The position numbers and the translations under genes were made by a program. Positions 35,746 to 47,959 of a DNA stretch of 64,000 bases are shown piece by piece (position 1 is the first letter of the stretch; each line of letters begins with the position of its first letter). The notes under the pieces are model-generated. The model searched no databases. It was not told where the DNA came from and saw nothing but the letters and a program-made list of their open reading frames with translations. Source of the DNA: Sycobia sp. Sy_11 (Eukaryota; Arthropoda; Insecta; Hymenoptera; Epichrysomallidae); contig JACCIC010000226.1 in the NCBI GenBank assembly GCA_018907035.1, positions 186,001 to 250,000 on the forward strand, read 5' to 3'.

Positions 35746-36190
35746 AGTCAGATTGCACTTTACTAACAAAGAATTTTTTCAGCTAATATTTTATTTTCAG
35801 ATTTGTCTACGGGGGTGAATGTAAACAAGGACAGTCTGACTGCCATTATAATTTTAATTTAATTTTTAATTTAATTTTTATTTTTAAATTTTATTTTATT
35901 TTACTTAGTTATTTATTTTTTTTATTTATTTTTATTTTTATTTTTTATTTTTATTTGATTTTTAGATTGAATTGATTGAACTGTAAGACCAATAAAAAAA
36001 TATTTATTAATAGAATCTATATGTCAAATTTCAGAAGAATCGGTTCAGTAGTTTTTTCTGTTATTGTGTACAAACAAAAACACGCTTTGTCTTTATAAAT
36101 TATAATATTTTATTTTTTATTTTTTATTTTTTATTTTTTATTTTTAGATTGAATTGATTGGACTGTAAGACCAATAAAAAAATGTTTATT
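35746..36190. repeat. dispersed repeat copies (GACTGTAAGACC ... TTTATAAATTATA tail)
   Basis: Starts GACAGTCAGATTGC and includes CTACGGGGGTGAATGTAAAC, then GACTGTAAGACCAATAAAAA at about 35978 and again at about 36160. The block TATGTCAAATTTCAGAAGAA followed by TCGGTTCAGTAGTTTTTTCT and CGCTTTGTCTTTATAAATTA (36028-36100) recurs at 42143-42226. T-rich filler lies between. Related to the arms of the element at 32862-33125. Confidence 0.65.
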
Positions 36191-37444
36191 AATCAATTAT
36201 ATTCTTAAATAATATTTATTGTATACAAATAAAAATATACAAATTAGAATAAATATAAAAATTCTATACATATATACGTCCATGGCATAGATATTCAAAC
36301 TTGAAAATCGAATCCTTTAAAAATGTAGGTTTGAAAAGTTAAAACCTTTCAAATGTTCAAGTCGGTTAATGCATAGTAACCATTGATGTTAAATTTGTAA
36401 TCTATAGATCGGTATGATTCAAGTTTATGAGTTACCGGATATGTTTGCTTCCATAATCAGCGGATATTTTTAACGTTTACATTTCAAGCATGCATTTAGT
36501 AAACTTTGCTTTTTAAAATATTTTTCTAAAGTATAAATATCACATTCGGTTAAAACTTTATAGAGCAATAGATATGATTCGATTATTCAAATAATTTGAT
36601 TAAAATACGCCAATGAAAGTAAAGATTTTGATTGAGTAAAATGTTTTTGACTACACGCTATATCAAATTTAATTATACGATAAAAATAGTATCTTTGTAT
36701 AAGTGTACAATCTTATTTCTTGAGAATTGGACAACGTTAATTCCTAAAACGGTACAAGGCTCATTGAGTAAATAAGTACAGTTATACATCGCCGAATTTG
36801 TATCAATTTCACCACCGATATTTGATAGTTTCTTTTTATGAAATTAGCTACTAAAAGACTGTTTGATAATTATAGATCAGCTCCATAAACAAATTATTTT
36901 TTAGCTGTTTCTCATCCTTTTAATTTCTGTATTTTCATATATACTAGATATATGTGAATTTTTATATAAACTTTTTTTTCTTAAAAGTTAAACGTACAAA
37001 TCGAGTGACTGTATATACCAGTGCATAATCGTATATGCAATTTTTATTTTACATTAAGATTAAAAAAAAAAAAAAACAATTGGAATTATTTGACTCTGTA
37101 CTTATAAGATTCGATAATTTTTTGAGTAATAAACACCTTCGCAATAATATTTTGTAATTCTTTGATTATTGCTTTTAACGATCGATAAAGCGTTATTTGT
37201 CTGCACTGGGATTAAGTTAAAAATATTTTTCTATATAATTTATGTCTTATAACTAATTAACTTTTTATCTAGACTTATTTTATGAAAAATCATTTTTAAA
37301 GCAATTGGAGTTTGGAGATATCCTGATATCTGAGAAACGAATTAATTTTTTGTTAATTTTACATATTCGAACTTCATAACTCTACATAAAATGTTACATC
37401 TAATTATCAGCATTTAATTTGAGATATTGGACTATAAATATGCG

Positions 37445-37445
<1 letters not shown>

Positions 37446-37502
<57 letters not shown>
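37446..37502. repeat. (TA)n microsatellite, left flank of a mariner
   Basis: About 57 bp of TA. Together with the (TA)n at 38797-38847 it appears to be one array split by the mariner insertion. Confidence 0.95.
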
Positions 37503-37503
<1 letters not shown>

Positions 37504-37504
<1 letters not shown>

Positions 37505-38790
37505 TAGTGTGATCCCAGAAATACCTGGCCTGACCTAGAGGCGACGGTAGTTGCTAAAAAGTACCACTGGATTAGAAAGTACACAATCTATAAAGCATAT
37601 GTCTCAAGTTTGAAGACGCCATGATATTTAGTATTTGTTTGACAGCCATCAATAATGAACGTTTACAGTGAATTTATAAACATAGAAAAAATTGGTCATC
37701 GTTATGTAATACAATACTTTTATTTGAAAGGTCTCAGCCCAACCAATATTAAAGCTGAACTAGACTCTACTTTGGGTGAGACTGCTCCTTTGTTTGCAAC
37801 AGTAAAATATTGGGTAGCAGAGTTTCAACGAGGCCGTATGAGCTGTCCAGACGAGTGTCGCAGTGGTCGATCAAACGAGATGACGACTCCAGAAATGTTG
37901 ATGAAAATTCACAAAGTGGTACAGGATGATCGTCGACTGAAAGTGCGCGAGGTAGCAGACATGGTAGGCATTTCAAAAAGTGCGGTACATCACATATTAA
38001 CTGAAAATTTGGAGATGACAAAGCTGTGCGCAAGATAGGTACCACGTTTGTTCACAATGGAACAAAAACAGTGTCGTGAAGATGATTCATTTGAGCGTTT
38101 GGCAATGTTTCGCAAAAATAAAGCCGAATTTTTGCGCCGTTTCATAATCATGGATGAAACATGGGTCTACCAATTTACACCCGAAACAAAAGAACAATCA
38201 AAACAATGAACTCAAAAAGGAGAACCGGCTCCAAAGAAGGCAAAGACCATTCCATCTACAGACAAGGTTATAGCGTCGGTTTTTTGGGATGCATGTGAGA
38301 TAATTTTCATTGACTATCTTGAAAAAGAAAAAACTATCAACGGCGAGTATTATGCGAACTTATTGCGAGTATAACTTATTAAAAACCAAGCGAAAACGGC
38401 AGTATTTGGCTAAGAAGAAAGTATTGTTCCATCAAGATTATGTACCAGCTCACACATTCGTTATTTCAATCCCCAAAATTAATGAATTAAAGTTTGAATT
38501 CCTACCTCATGCACCCTATTTGTGAGATTTAGCTCCCTCGGATTATTTTCTGTTCCTAGACTTGAAAAAATGGCTCGCTGGTCAAAGATTTTCCAACAAT
38601 GAAGAGGTGATGTCGGCAGTTAATGGCAATTATGAGAAGCTTGACAATTCTTATTATAAAAAGTGTATCGAACTTATTGACATCGCTACGAAAAGTGTAT
38701 ACAGCTGAAAGGAGATTATGTTGAAAAATAAATATATTTTTTTCCAAAATTTTTGAGTTTCATTTGTTGGGCCAGGTACTTCTGGATCCA

Positions 38791-38796
<6 letters not shown>
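37504..38796 (+). mobile_element. mariner-like element, full length, decayed (family C)
   Basis: Inverted ends: left CTAGTGTGATCCCAGAAATA, right (reverse complement) TGAGAGTGGATCCAGAAGTA, both followed by CCTGGCC. TA flanks both sides within a (TA)n array. Length 1293 bp. The plus-strand transposase begins MNVYSEFINIEKIGHRYVIQ at 37655 and shows FYLKGLSPTNIKAELDSTLG, DRRLKVREVADMVGISKSAV, LCAR followed by a TAG in place of Trp (38035-38037), MDETWVYQFTPETKEQSKQ (first Asp) then TGA, HQDYVPAHT (second Asp) and SDYFLFLDLKKWLAGQRF (third Asp region). The three catalytic positions survive but stops and frame changes inactivate it. Related in sequence to family A at 2350-3546. Confidence 0.87.

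Positions 38797-38847
<51 letters not shown>
38797..38847. repeat. (TA)n microsatellite, right flank of a mariner
   Basis: About 51 bp of TA. Confidence 0.95.
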
Positions 38848-38852
<5 letters not shown>

Positions 38853-38897
38853 AAGAAAATAAAATAAATAAAATCAAGGAGCTAACAACAATATAAA

Positions 38898-38899
<2 letters not shown>

Positions 38900-38962
<63 letters not shown>
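38900..38962. repeat. (CA)n microsatellite
   Basis: About 62 bp of pure CA. Confidence 0.95.
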
Positions 38963-38965
<3 letters not shown>

Positions 38966-39174
38966 TAGCATCCCCCGCCTCGGATTCGCCCGAGATAATA
39001 ATTTAATCGATTTCATAAACAATTCAATAATATCCAAGTAAAAGGTACTCTATATATAGAAATCTATATTTCTATAAATAATTGACTGTAGTTTACCTAT
39101 CATCGCTTCTGTATAAAAAGCTGCTACAATGTAGCGCCAACATCAAAAAGTTGATATTTTGCTAACGATTTTAT

Positions 39175-39239
<65 letters not shown>

Positions 39240-40141
39240 CATGGCTTCGATGGAGAAAATTGTACTTTTGAGTTCAAGCGGTAGAAAAAGATGTCCAAGT
39301 GTCTCGAGACGACATTTTCGGAGAATATCATGTTCGAACTATAGGAAATGTCTCGGGATGACTGCTATAAAGAGTTTTGTATTGGGGAGGTAGAATACAA
39401 CGTCCAGGTATCCCGGAGAAGTCTTACTGGGAGTGTGCGTGTTCGAATGATAGAATATGAATCTCTTCATAGAAGTCGTTGAAAAATACCTGGAAATTGC
39501 ATTCTATCATCCGAACACGAAAGTCCCCGAAGAAGTTGCCCCGACATACCTGAACATCGTTTTCTACAAACTAAACACGTTACTCCCTGTAGAAATCGTC
39601 TCGTCAAACCTGGACATCATGTTCTACCGTGCGAATATGAAACTCCCAGTAGAAGTTGTTCCAAACACCTGAAAATCGCATTCTATGATCCGAACATGAA
39701 ACTCCCCGTAGAAGTTGTCCCGACATACCTAAACATCGTTTCCTACGAACTAAACACGATAGTTCCAGTAGAAGTCGTCCCGAGAAAGCTAGCATCGCTT
39801 CCTAATGACTAAACACAATACTCCCCGTAGAAATCGTTTGGAAAGACCTAGATATCGTATTTTACCGTCCCAACACGAATCTTTCCGTAGAAACTCATTT
39901 CCTTATACCTGGATGTCGTTTTCTATCAACTAATTAAATATTCCCCGTAGAAATCGCCCAGAGACACCTAGACATTGCATTCTATTATCAGAACACACAA
40001 CTGCCTATAGAATTCGTCTTGAGTGAACGGGATATCGTAATCAACCGCCCGTACACGCTAATACAATATTTATCAGTAGAAATCGTATTTAAAATGTGTA
40101 TATATATATATAATATGTACAATATAATATACATACAATTA

Positions 40142-40191
<50 letters not shown>

Positions 40192-40262
40192 TGCCGTTTT
40201 TCCAATTAAATACCGTGAATATTTTCGTAGTGATGCCAACTGAAATTCAAGCAAAATGTTGG
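38963..40262. mobile_element. composite element with inverted 60-bp minisatellite (long copy)
   Basis: Left end ACTAGCATCCCCCGCCTCGG then ATTCGCCCGAGATAATAATT; the CATCGCTTCTGTATAAAAAG block at about 39103; (TA)n at 39179-39235. About three 60-bp units in inverted orientation follow (39255-39450), then about ten direct units (39457-40090), (TA)n at 40149-40188, and a right flank (40190-40262) matching that of the short copy (TTCAAGCAAAA-type end). Typical unit parts are GTAGAAGTCGTCCCGA, ACCTGGACATCG, TTCTACCGTCCGAACACGAA and ACTCCCC. Because the unit is 60 bp, some copies read as 20-residue repeats (EVVxxxLDIxFYRxNTKLP), but 1-bp slips and stops break the frame. Confidence 0.72.
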
Positions 40263-40499
40263 TATGCGCATAGCATATTTTTTAAATAGGCGATTTATTA
40301 AATAGGCGATAGACTATATATTTTATTTATATCTACATAATTTCGAGGTGTTGGTAAAGAACCCTATTTTGCCACCATGTCTTTTGTTCGAAAAAAAAAC
40401 ATAGTCTCTTGTCAAAATTCTGAAGTTAATAGAATGTGTTCGGGCTCCGTAATTTAGATTTTAAAGATATGATGGAAATAAGTGTCATAAACGGAAAGA

Positions 40500-41180
40500 A
40501 AAACGTCGTCGCAACTGAAACTGTGCGCAGCTGTCCGAGGTATGCAGTGCGCGCCTAGTTTATTACATTTATGTTTATATCGCCCGCACTCTGCCCGAAT
40601 GAAAATCCGAGAGGACGACGGAAAAGGTTCACCATCTGTTCAGCTATGCGTCTCGTCTGCAAGGAGCCCGATATATTTCTCCCGCCACCGATGTATAAAT
40701 TTGGGGCTATTTTCGCGAGGTCGACACCACTTCTTGTTTGGTTTCCCGCGAGCGAACATTGTATTTTGAGAAAAGTCCCGTTTCGTGTTCTGCGATTTGC
40801 GCGATTTGTGTGTACACAAAATTTGTATTTTACGGAACCGCGTGTCGCGTGCTTTAGTGGGTAAGCGTTGATAAGAACTTAATTTATGTGGTTTGTTTGG
40901 TGTGCACCCTGCTCATAAGCACACCCGTGGACAAAGCGAAGAGGCTTTGTTGAGAGACACCCCCGAGCGTATCTCTGAGGGACCTCCCTAGCGGCTGCAG
41001 AGCCGAGGCTGCCGTCGGCGTTACCCAAGACGTTGGGACCACGACGCTGTCTAGGAGGGAATGCGGAGGTACTCTCCCACTTGAGCCCTCACCTCTTATT
41101 CTGAGCGCCGGCGTAATAATCTTGTATATTATTATAAAGGTAAGAGAGCTCTGGCAATAAAATAGGTGACCTTTTGTTCT
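40500..41180. other. unexplained GC-rich block in an Sik2 intron
   Basis: About 680 bp with markedly higher GC and many CpG. The left part (40540-40860) has a TATAAATTT near 40693 and ends in a donor-like GTGG/GTAAGCG on the plus strand at 40858-40867. The right part (40905-41110) has short inverted words such as CAAGACGTTGGG and CTCTGAGGGACCTCCCTAG, followed by AATAAAATAGG at 41158. Open frames exist on the plus strand but show no domain. It could be a decayed LTR, a LINE untranslated region or an unannotated exon; I cannot choose. Confidence 0.35.
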
Positions 41181-41262
41181 TTAGTTACATTAATTATTTA
41201 CCATCGTAATTTCGCCTGTATGTATGTTAATTGTCTATATTTTGTAATATTCCAGGCTTTTT

Positions 41263-41283
41263 CCTCCACTCACTGAGTGGAGG
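41263..41283. repeat. perfect 10-bp palindrome followed by a T run
   Basis: CCTCCACTCA, one C, TGAGTGGAGG, then TTTTTTA. It looks like a strong short hairpin with a T tract. Function unknown. Confidence 0.7.
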
Positions 41284-41384
41284 TTTTTTATGCCATTTTT
41301 TGTTCTTTTCTTTATTTATTAAACTTTCCAATATAAAATTAAAATTAGTTTCTGTTTATTTATTGCACCAGAACACACATCATC

Positions 41385-41536
<152 letters not shown>

Positions 41537-41710
41537 AGTTTATTATCTTATCCGTATGATTAGTTATAAATTCGATCATTACTGTCATTGCAATTCTTAT
41601 TAGTTTGATATAAGTAGAATTTCACGAAACAGAATGTATAAAAATAAAAATATAATTTGTCGTCACAAACTATATTCAGTATGATTTGGCATACAGAACC
41701 ATTTTCTAAG

Positions 41711-41795
41711 AGAAGGAGATGGAAAGACAGAGATAGAGAGAGAGAGAGGGAGGGAGAGGGAGGGAGGGAGGGAGAGAGAGGGAAAGAGGGAGGGA
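41711..41795. repeat. GA/GGGA-rich tract
   Basis: Imperfect (GA)n and (GGGA)n on the plus strand. Confidence 0.85.
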
Positions 41796-42129
41796 TAGAT
41801 TTTCCAACGTAAGAGAAAATAAAATTTACAAAAATCAAAAGATATCCATAAGGTGTGAAAGTAATGTCAGATTAACTCTGAAGAACAAAAAAAGTAATAC
41901 CGACTAACGTCACATCTCATTTAGTATACGAATTCCATAGTTGGATATGAACATTCGTTTGAGCTGGCCTGGTATTAATACTTTAAGCGGACTACTTTGA
42001 GTTGATGTTCATGATTTAAGACGCGACCTAGTGACCGCTGGTGAAACTGACTGTTAAGACGGTTAACATAATTTATTGATGCAAGTAAAATGATTTTAAA
42101 TAAAAAACGTAGCCTATTTTCTTCCGAAG

Positions 42130-42228
42130 ATAATATAGAATCTATATGTCAAATTTCAGAACAATCGGTTCGGTAGTTTTTTCGGTTGTCGTGTACAAAC
42201 AAAAATACGCTTTGTCTTTATAAATTAG
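42130..42228. repeat. dispersed repeat tail copy
   Basis: TCTATATGTCAAATTTCAGA followed by ACAATCGGTTCGGTAGTTTT and CGCTTTGTCTTTATAAATTA; closely matches 36018-36100. A weaker relative (GAGAATCGGTTCAATAGTTT) occurs at about 52391-52410. Confidence 0.75.
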
Positions 42229-42265
42229 TATGATATGATATGATATGATATGATATGATATGATA

Positions 42266-42302
<37 letters not shown>

Positions 42303-42320
42303 CGGCGAACTCTCTCTCTC

Positions 42321-42374
<54 letters not shown>
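42229..42374. repeat. (ATGAT)n, (TA)n, (CT)n compound microsatellite after the exon F donor
   Basis: About eight GATAT/TGATA units (42231-42270), then (TA)n to 42299, then (CT)n at 42311-42374. On the Sik2 strand the (GA)n starts about 15 bases downstream of the exon F donor. Confidence 0.93.
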
Positions 42375-42377
<3 letters not shown>

Positions 42378-42389
42378 CTCCCTATATAC

Positions 42390-42731
42390 CTTGAATGCTC
42401 CTTTGCTTGACGGGTCTGTCGCCGCCGCCCTGCTGGGCGAAGAGCAGTCTAGGTCCACCGTCGGATGCCCTCCTCACCTGTCCGGCGACCTTAGATATCC
42501 TGCTGGCCACCGGCGAGGGACTTTTAGGTGGCGGCGGCGTGCACGAGGGTAGGCTGCTCGTGAAACAGCTGTTATTTGTGGTGTAGTCGGGCGGGCATCC
42601 CGAGTCGAAGCTGGACTCGAAGAACTCGGAGGAGGTGCTGCCGCAGTTGCTGCCACCGTTGTTCACACCGCCAAAGATGCTCCTTCCGTTCGTTTGTATG
42701 CCGCTGCTCGGATCTCGATGCTGCACCTGGG

Positions 42732-42766
<35 letters not shown>

Positions 42767-43090
42767 AGGGGCTGCTGGAGAGAAACGACGCTGATCGAGG
42801 CCTGATGGGGATCGAGGGGCTCGAGGGTTGGTGAACCGCCCGAGGACGATTCGTTAAAGTGTTGATGCTGATAGTCGCTCAGCCGGCGGTTCACGATCTG
42901 ACTGTCGATGCGCTGGCTTATGTCCCGATCGAGGCCCAGCCGGTGCTCCTCGAGTTTTATTTGAGCTTCGCGTAGCTCGTCGCCGGACGTTACTTCCTCG
43001 AGGTCACCCTCGGCGCTGCAGCAGCCCTCGTCGGTCGAAGAGCTCGTCGAGCTGAAGCGCTTGCCACTGCGGCCTATATCGTCGCGACCT
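42390..43090 (-). CDS. Sik2: Sik2 exon F: regulatory region with PKA-type sites and polyQ
   Basis: 701 bp, entering with two carried bases and leaving one. Acceptor GTTACAG, donor GTATAT. The encoded segment is mostly disordered: a Ser-rich start (KRFSSTSSSTDEGCCSAEGD), an acidic EELR/KLEEH helix, RRLSD, an 11-Gln tract from pure CAG codons (about 42733-42765), then a Pro-rich PPPPKSPSP and QVRRASDGGPRLLFAQQ. RRASD matches the PKA and 14-3-3 site known near Ser587 of human SIK2, so cAMP control is expected to be conserved; RRLSD could be a second site. GC content of this exon contrasts sharply with its introns. A (GA)n tract follows the donor by about 15 bases. Confidence 0.9.
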
Positions 43091-46000
43091 CTGTAACAGG
43101 CGACGGAAAGGGGCGTTTATTTAATGTGGAGCTGTGTCCGAGACACTGGATTTGCTGGATAGTTATGTATTATGTAGTAGCTTAAGACCGAATGTTATTT
43201 GCTTTTTATTAGTAGTCAAGCTGTAGCTGGCAGATTTCTTTTTAGGATTCGTAGAAGCATGCCAATTTAACTCCTTAAAGCTCAAAATGGTTTTTCCACG
43301 TTTTTGCTTTAGTCTTTTAGACATGAATAATGCATTTTATTTTTTTACAATTCACTTTTTTTGGATTATTTTTGAGTATATCTTTTTTTAAAAAGTGATA
43401 GAAAAATTTTTTAATGAATGCATCTAAATATGAGATTTTAGTTTATTTACAATAAAAAGATTTCCTTTTTACCTCATTTACAGAATAACAAAAGTATAAA
43501 TAAAGACTTTTATTTGTTATTTTAAAGATGTAGTTAAAAATTTTATTAACTTATAATCACCATTTTAAATTGTGAACATTCAAAACTAATACTGTCAAAT
43601 AAAAATTCAAGATCCATTAGATAACCAATAATAAATTGTATGTATAAAACTATTATCCAATAAGAAATTATTAGAGCTAATCAAAGAATACATGTATTTG
43701 TGAATTTTTCAATTTGTAAGACATTTTCTAATTTATTATTTCAACCATTTTTGGAATATTTAAAAACATCTACAAAGTATGATAGAAAAAATTTGCTGTG
43801 CATTCTTTAATAAATTCTAAATTTGTATTAATCTATAATTGTTTTTATTAGTGAATCCTTTTAAGTAAAAAAAGCACAAAATTTTTTATGATGTACTTAC
43901 AGTTAGACTTATTTAGACTGTTTATAAAACTTTCCTGTTTCAAGTCAAATTTTAACAAAATAATTATTCTACCTATCTGACATCAGACCTTACATTAAAC
44001 GCGATGAGGCATATTATTTTATATGTTCTGGGACGTTTTTAGTTTTTTTTTCGAAAAATGACTTTAACTAATTTTATAAATATTTTTTATTCTATAGAAA
44101 TTTTTCATCTAGATAATTATTTTCTAATAAATGAATGTTTAAATTATGTTTAACTGTCATATTATTTTTGAACGGCCATTTTACAGTAGACATTATAGTC
44201 ATTATGGAAACATCAAGGGATATTTCAAAAGCAAATTAATTTTTATCTATATAGATATTCTTTATAAAAAAATATGAATTTATATAGCAAATATTGCAAA
44301 TTGCCGTTTGAATTATATTAAATCGAAAAGCATTATCGTAATTTTTGTTTTTTTATTTTTGAGGTCAGATTCTAAAAGAAAGCATACTCAAAAGATTCAT
44401 ATATTATTGATGTCTATAAGAGACTAAATTTAACGTAGAAAAAGCTAGAAGTTCGGCGTTTACATAACCAACATAGTTTTCTATGTCTTAAAATAACTAT
44501 TGATAAATTGAAAAATTAATTATAGACTATTTATAAAAAATTTCTAGCATACATTTTGTAAAGAAATATTATAAGTTTGTACGTAACATTTATTTTCTAT
44601 ATAATAATTTTTTATTATAAATATAAAATTATTATCTAATATCCAATAATTTATAAAATAACGAAGAAACAAAGAAATGCATTTATTAGATTTTGCTATA
44701 CTCTCTAGAAGTAAGGAGGCAAACTTTTAATATGAGAAAAATTCTAAAATCTTTTGTTATTTTTTTTATGATAAGTATAAAAACTTGACATATTTCTTTC
44801 AAATTTTCGACTAAATCTAAAAGAAACATTTTTTACACTTTTCTGTAGCTGTCTTCATATTCTAGATATTATAACAATTTTTATGAAATTTTTTTCTTTG
44901 TGAATATAAGAATAAAAATAAATAAAACGTTAGCATTGACACTGACGTGCTTCATACAAGCAATGTTTGAATTAATTTATTAGCAAATTTAAGTTTAATA
45001 AAAGTTTTTAAGAAAAAAATCAATGGTGCCATGATAGCAAAAGGCGATGCTCGATCAGCAGATGATGAATTATGTAGGAATACATATATATACGAATTTT
45101 TGTTACATATTATAGTTATACAAATAGTGCAGTATTACCAAGCTTTTAGACTGGCGTATAAAATGTTTTGATTAATAGTTTTACTGAAGCAGCAAATTCA
45201 ACGTAAAGTTAGAGTAGAGGGAAGCAAGTATATCTAAGGAGCAGAAAAATTGATGAAGAATGAAGAATGCAGTTCTTTTGAAAACTTTTATGATTTTAGA
45301 AATTTGATTCCTATTATTACTATTACATTTTTTTAATGATAATGTTAGAACTGAAGCTGTAAAGCATAATCATTACTCTAATTCATGATTTTGACTCAAG
45401 ATAAGAATGACTAATGAAGAAATAAAAATAAAATCTAAAACCACAATATATTAGGAAATGTTGTAAATACATAAAATCTATCAAATATTTTATAAATTAT
45501 TATTTTAAGAACTTAAAATAGAGAACTTGAAAAATAACTTGAAAATTACTATTTATTCTTTTACTTGGATTATTATGGACAAAAGAATATTTTTAATTCC
45601 TTCGACAGAATTTGGATTTTATTAATAATTTAGAATTGAAAAAAGTAGATGACAACTTTATTATGAGAAATTTTACCAATACAAACCAAGAGGTACGATA
45701 AGTTGGTAACACTAGAAATAAATAATTTTATGAACAGTAGAAATTCGTCAATAATTCTAATTACATATTCAATTTTATTTAAATATTAGTCGCAATAAGC
45801 ATTTCTTAAATTTACGAAGTTAAATGACAAAATTAAAAAAGAATTAAAAAATATCCTGCATTCTTAGTAGCGTAGAATGTCTTATTACCGAATTTCCACT
45901 ATGTATGTAAATAATTAAGAGGCAGCTATATTTATATAATGACCAGTTAAGCATATGAGGTACCCATACTCTCAAAATACAGAATACATTGTAAACTAGA

Positions 46001-47225
46001 GTATTGCGCAAATGAATCCGGAAACGCAGTAAATGTAATAAAAAAACTTTTTAGGCACATTGGTAAGGAAGAAGAAAAAAGGAGAAGATGAAGAAGTATC
46101 AAGCAGGATTGTCGTTGTGAAATGAAAGAGATTACCAAAAAAGACTGAAAGAGACAGCCTCGATCTTCCATTATTCGATCTCTGTCTCTCTATCTATCTC
46201 TCTCTTTCTCTCTATTTCTCTTTGACAAAATTCAGTTCACATCCTCATTATTATAATTGGCCTCGGCCGAACCGATCAATGTCCAACTAAGCTATCACTG
46301 CAAATGAAGAAACAAAACGAGAAAAAGATTAAAAATAAAGTATTCCTTTGTTTTTTGGGGAGGCTCTTCTTCGTTTTCATTATCCTCCTTCTCCTCATCC
46401 TTTCGCTCCTCCTTTTAGATGCTATTCATTCATCTTCTTCGGGTAATTTCTGTTTTTTCTTTCTCTATGTTTATTTATTCATTTTTTTGTACTTTTAAAT
46501 ATCTATATGAAGATGACGACGACATAATGATTGTAATTTGTTTCCCACGATGAATTTATAAGTAGAAGCGCAAGTTAGATGAACGATAGAGACGTGATTT
46601 GGTTGGCAATTGTACTATCTATATATATTTTTTATTCTTTGGTATCTTAGGAGATTAATCAGTATCATAATGCAGGTAAATGTGTAGTTGGGAGGTGTTA
46701 TATGTATTGTACTCTTAAAAACAGACAAATCAGTGTTAGTATTATATAGTAGTTATATTCATATTGATATATTGATATTTTTCAAGGGGACCTGTTACTC
46801 GATGAAAAATTATTTATCAATAAGTATAGTTATTTTATACTGCATTTACAACGAGATGAAATTAGTAAGCGCATATGGGCAGTGAAGCAAGTTTCGAAGT
46901 ACGTCTAAACATTTTCATTTTTTTCAGTTTTTATTTTTTTTTAATCTGTATCATTTATGGTTTGTTCATTCAATTTAGCCAAACTGAGTGAATTAAAATA
47001 TGTCACCTTCAAAAATGCAATATTATTACTATATATATAATTAACTAATAACTTTAAATAATATACGCGAACTAATATTAAATTTTTCAACTAACTGTTG
47101 AGTTTTTTAGTTGTTACAGTACTGAAGCAGAAAATTGTGTTCGATTGCTTACACTTTTTTGAAGTCGTTCGAAACGTTCCAGGTGTATACCCCCATTATA
47201 TAGAAACATTATTGATCGCTGCTTT

Positions 47226-47287
<62 letters not shown>

Positions 47288-47369
47288 TATATATCTATAT
47301 TACAGGACGTGAGTGTGAATATATGCGTAAGTGCAAACGAAATGACTTTATATTGAAGTAACGACGTAC
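43091..47369 (-). other. Sik2 intron E-F, 4.3 kb
   Basis: AT-rich; contains (TA)n at 47228-47295 and short CT-rich sequence near 46180-46225. No gene or clear transposon is visible. Confidence 0.7.
47228..47295. repeat. (TA)n microsatellite
   Basis: Alternating TA with one ACACATA interruption, about 68 bp. Confidence 0.93.
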
Positions 47370-47476
47370 CTGGATTTGAACTTCTCATCTTTCGTTCGGT
47401 TTCGATGCTGTTTCAGTCTTTCGAGTAGTAAGAAATATATGGCGGCGTAATGATCGTAACTATTGTTTCTTAGCGA
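47370..47476 (-). CDS. Sik2: Sik2 exon E: rest of UBA-like domain
   Basis: 107 bp, 35 codons plus two bases. Acceptor TTTTACAG, donor GTACGT. It encodes SLRNNSYDHYAAIYFLLLER followed by LKQHRNRTKDEKFKS. The NSYDHYAAIYFLLLERLK block is the diagnostic SIK UBA-like helix pair. The two leftover bases AG combine with the first A of exon F to give Arg. Confidence 0.93.
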
Positions 47477-47959
47477 CTGTAAAAAAATTGAAATAAATTG
47501 AAAAATTAAAATAAATCGAACGAACGAAAATTGATGAAAAAGAAAAGGGATACGTAATAAATCTATAGCCTGGCTCGTTATAATAAATAGTAATTGCGAT
47601 GTAAAAAAAGATAAATGTAAAATATAAATATTGCAAAATGCATCATTTAATTGTAAAACAATTATATAAGAATGCACGACATAATTAATCGAAATATTTG
47701 GGAAATTACATATACGTATATATCTTTCAAAACAATGATATTAATAATGATTTTAATTCATTAATATAATTATGATTTTTTTGTTTTTTTTTCACTGTAA
47801 ACTTTGGTAATGGTTTTGATCATCGAAACACCTATTGGTATAAATGAAATTAAATTTAGTGAAACAGTTCAAATGTTTTATTTTTATACACATTTCTCGG
47901 AGAGCTTTTATTATAACATTACAATAATAATCATAATATTTGATGAATCATAAAGAATC

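Noticed and set aside
39457..39672. Small protein with 20-residue repeats
   Set aside because: Comes from the 60-bp minisatellite; other units have 1-bp slips and stops, so coding constraint is not supported.
38963..40090. CRISPR array
   Set aside because: Units are contiguous 60-bp minisatellite copies without spacers, in insect intronic DNA.
40571..40864. 97-codon frame in the GC-rich intronic block
   Set aside because: No recognisable domain, no clear splice acceptor; may be repeat sequence.
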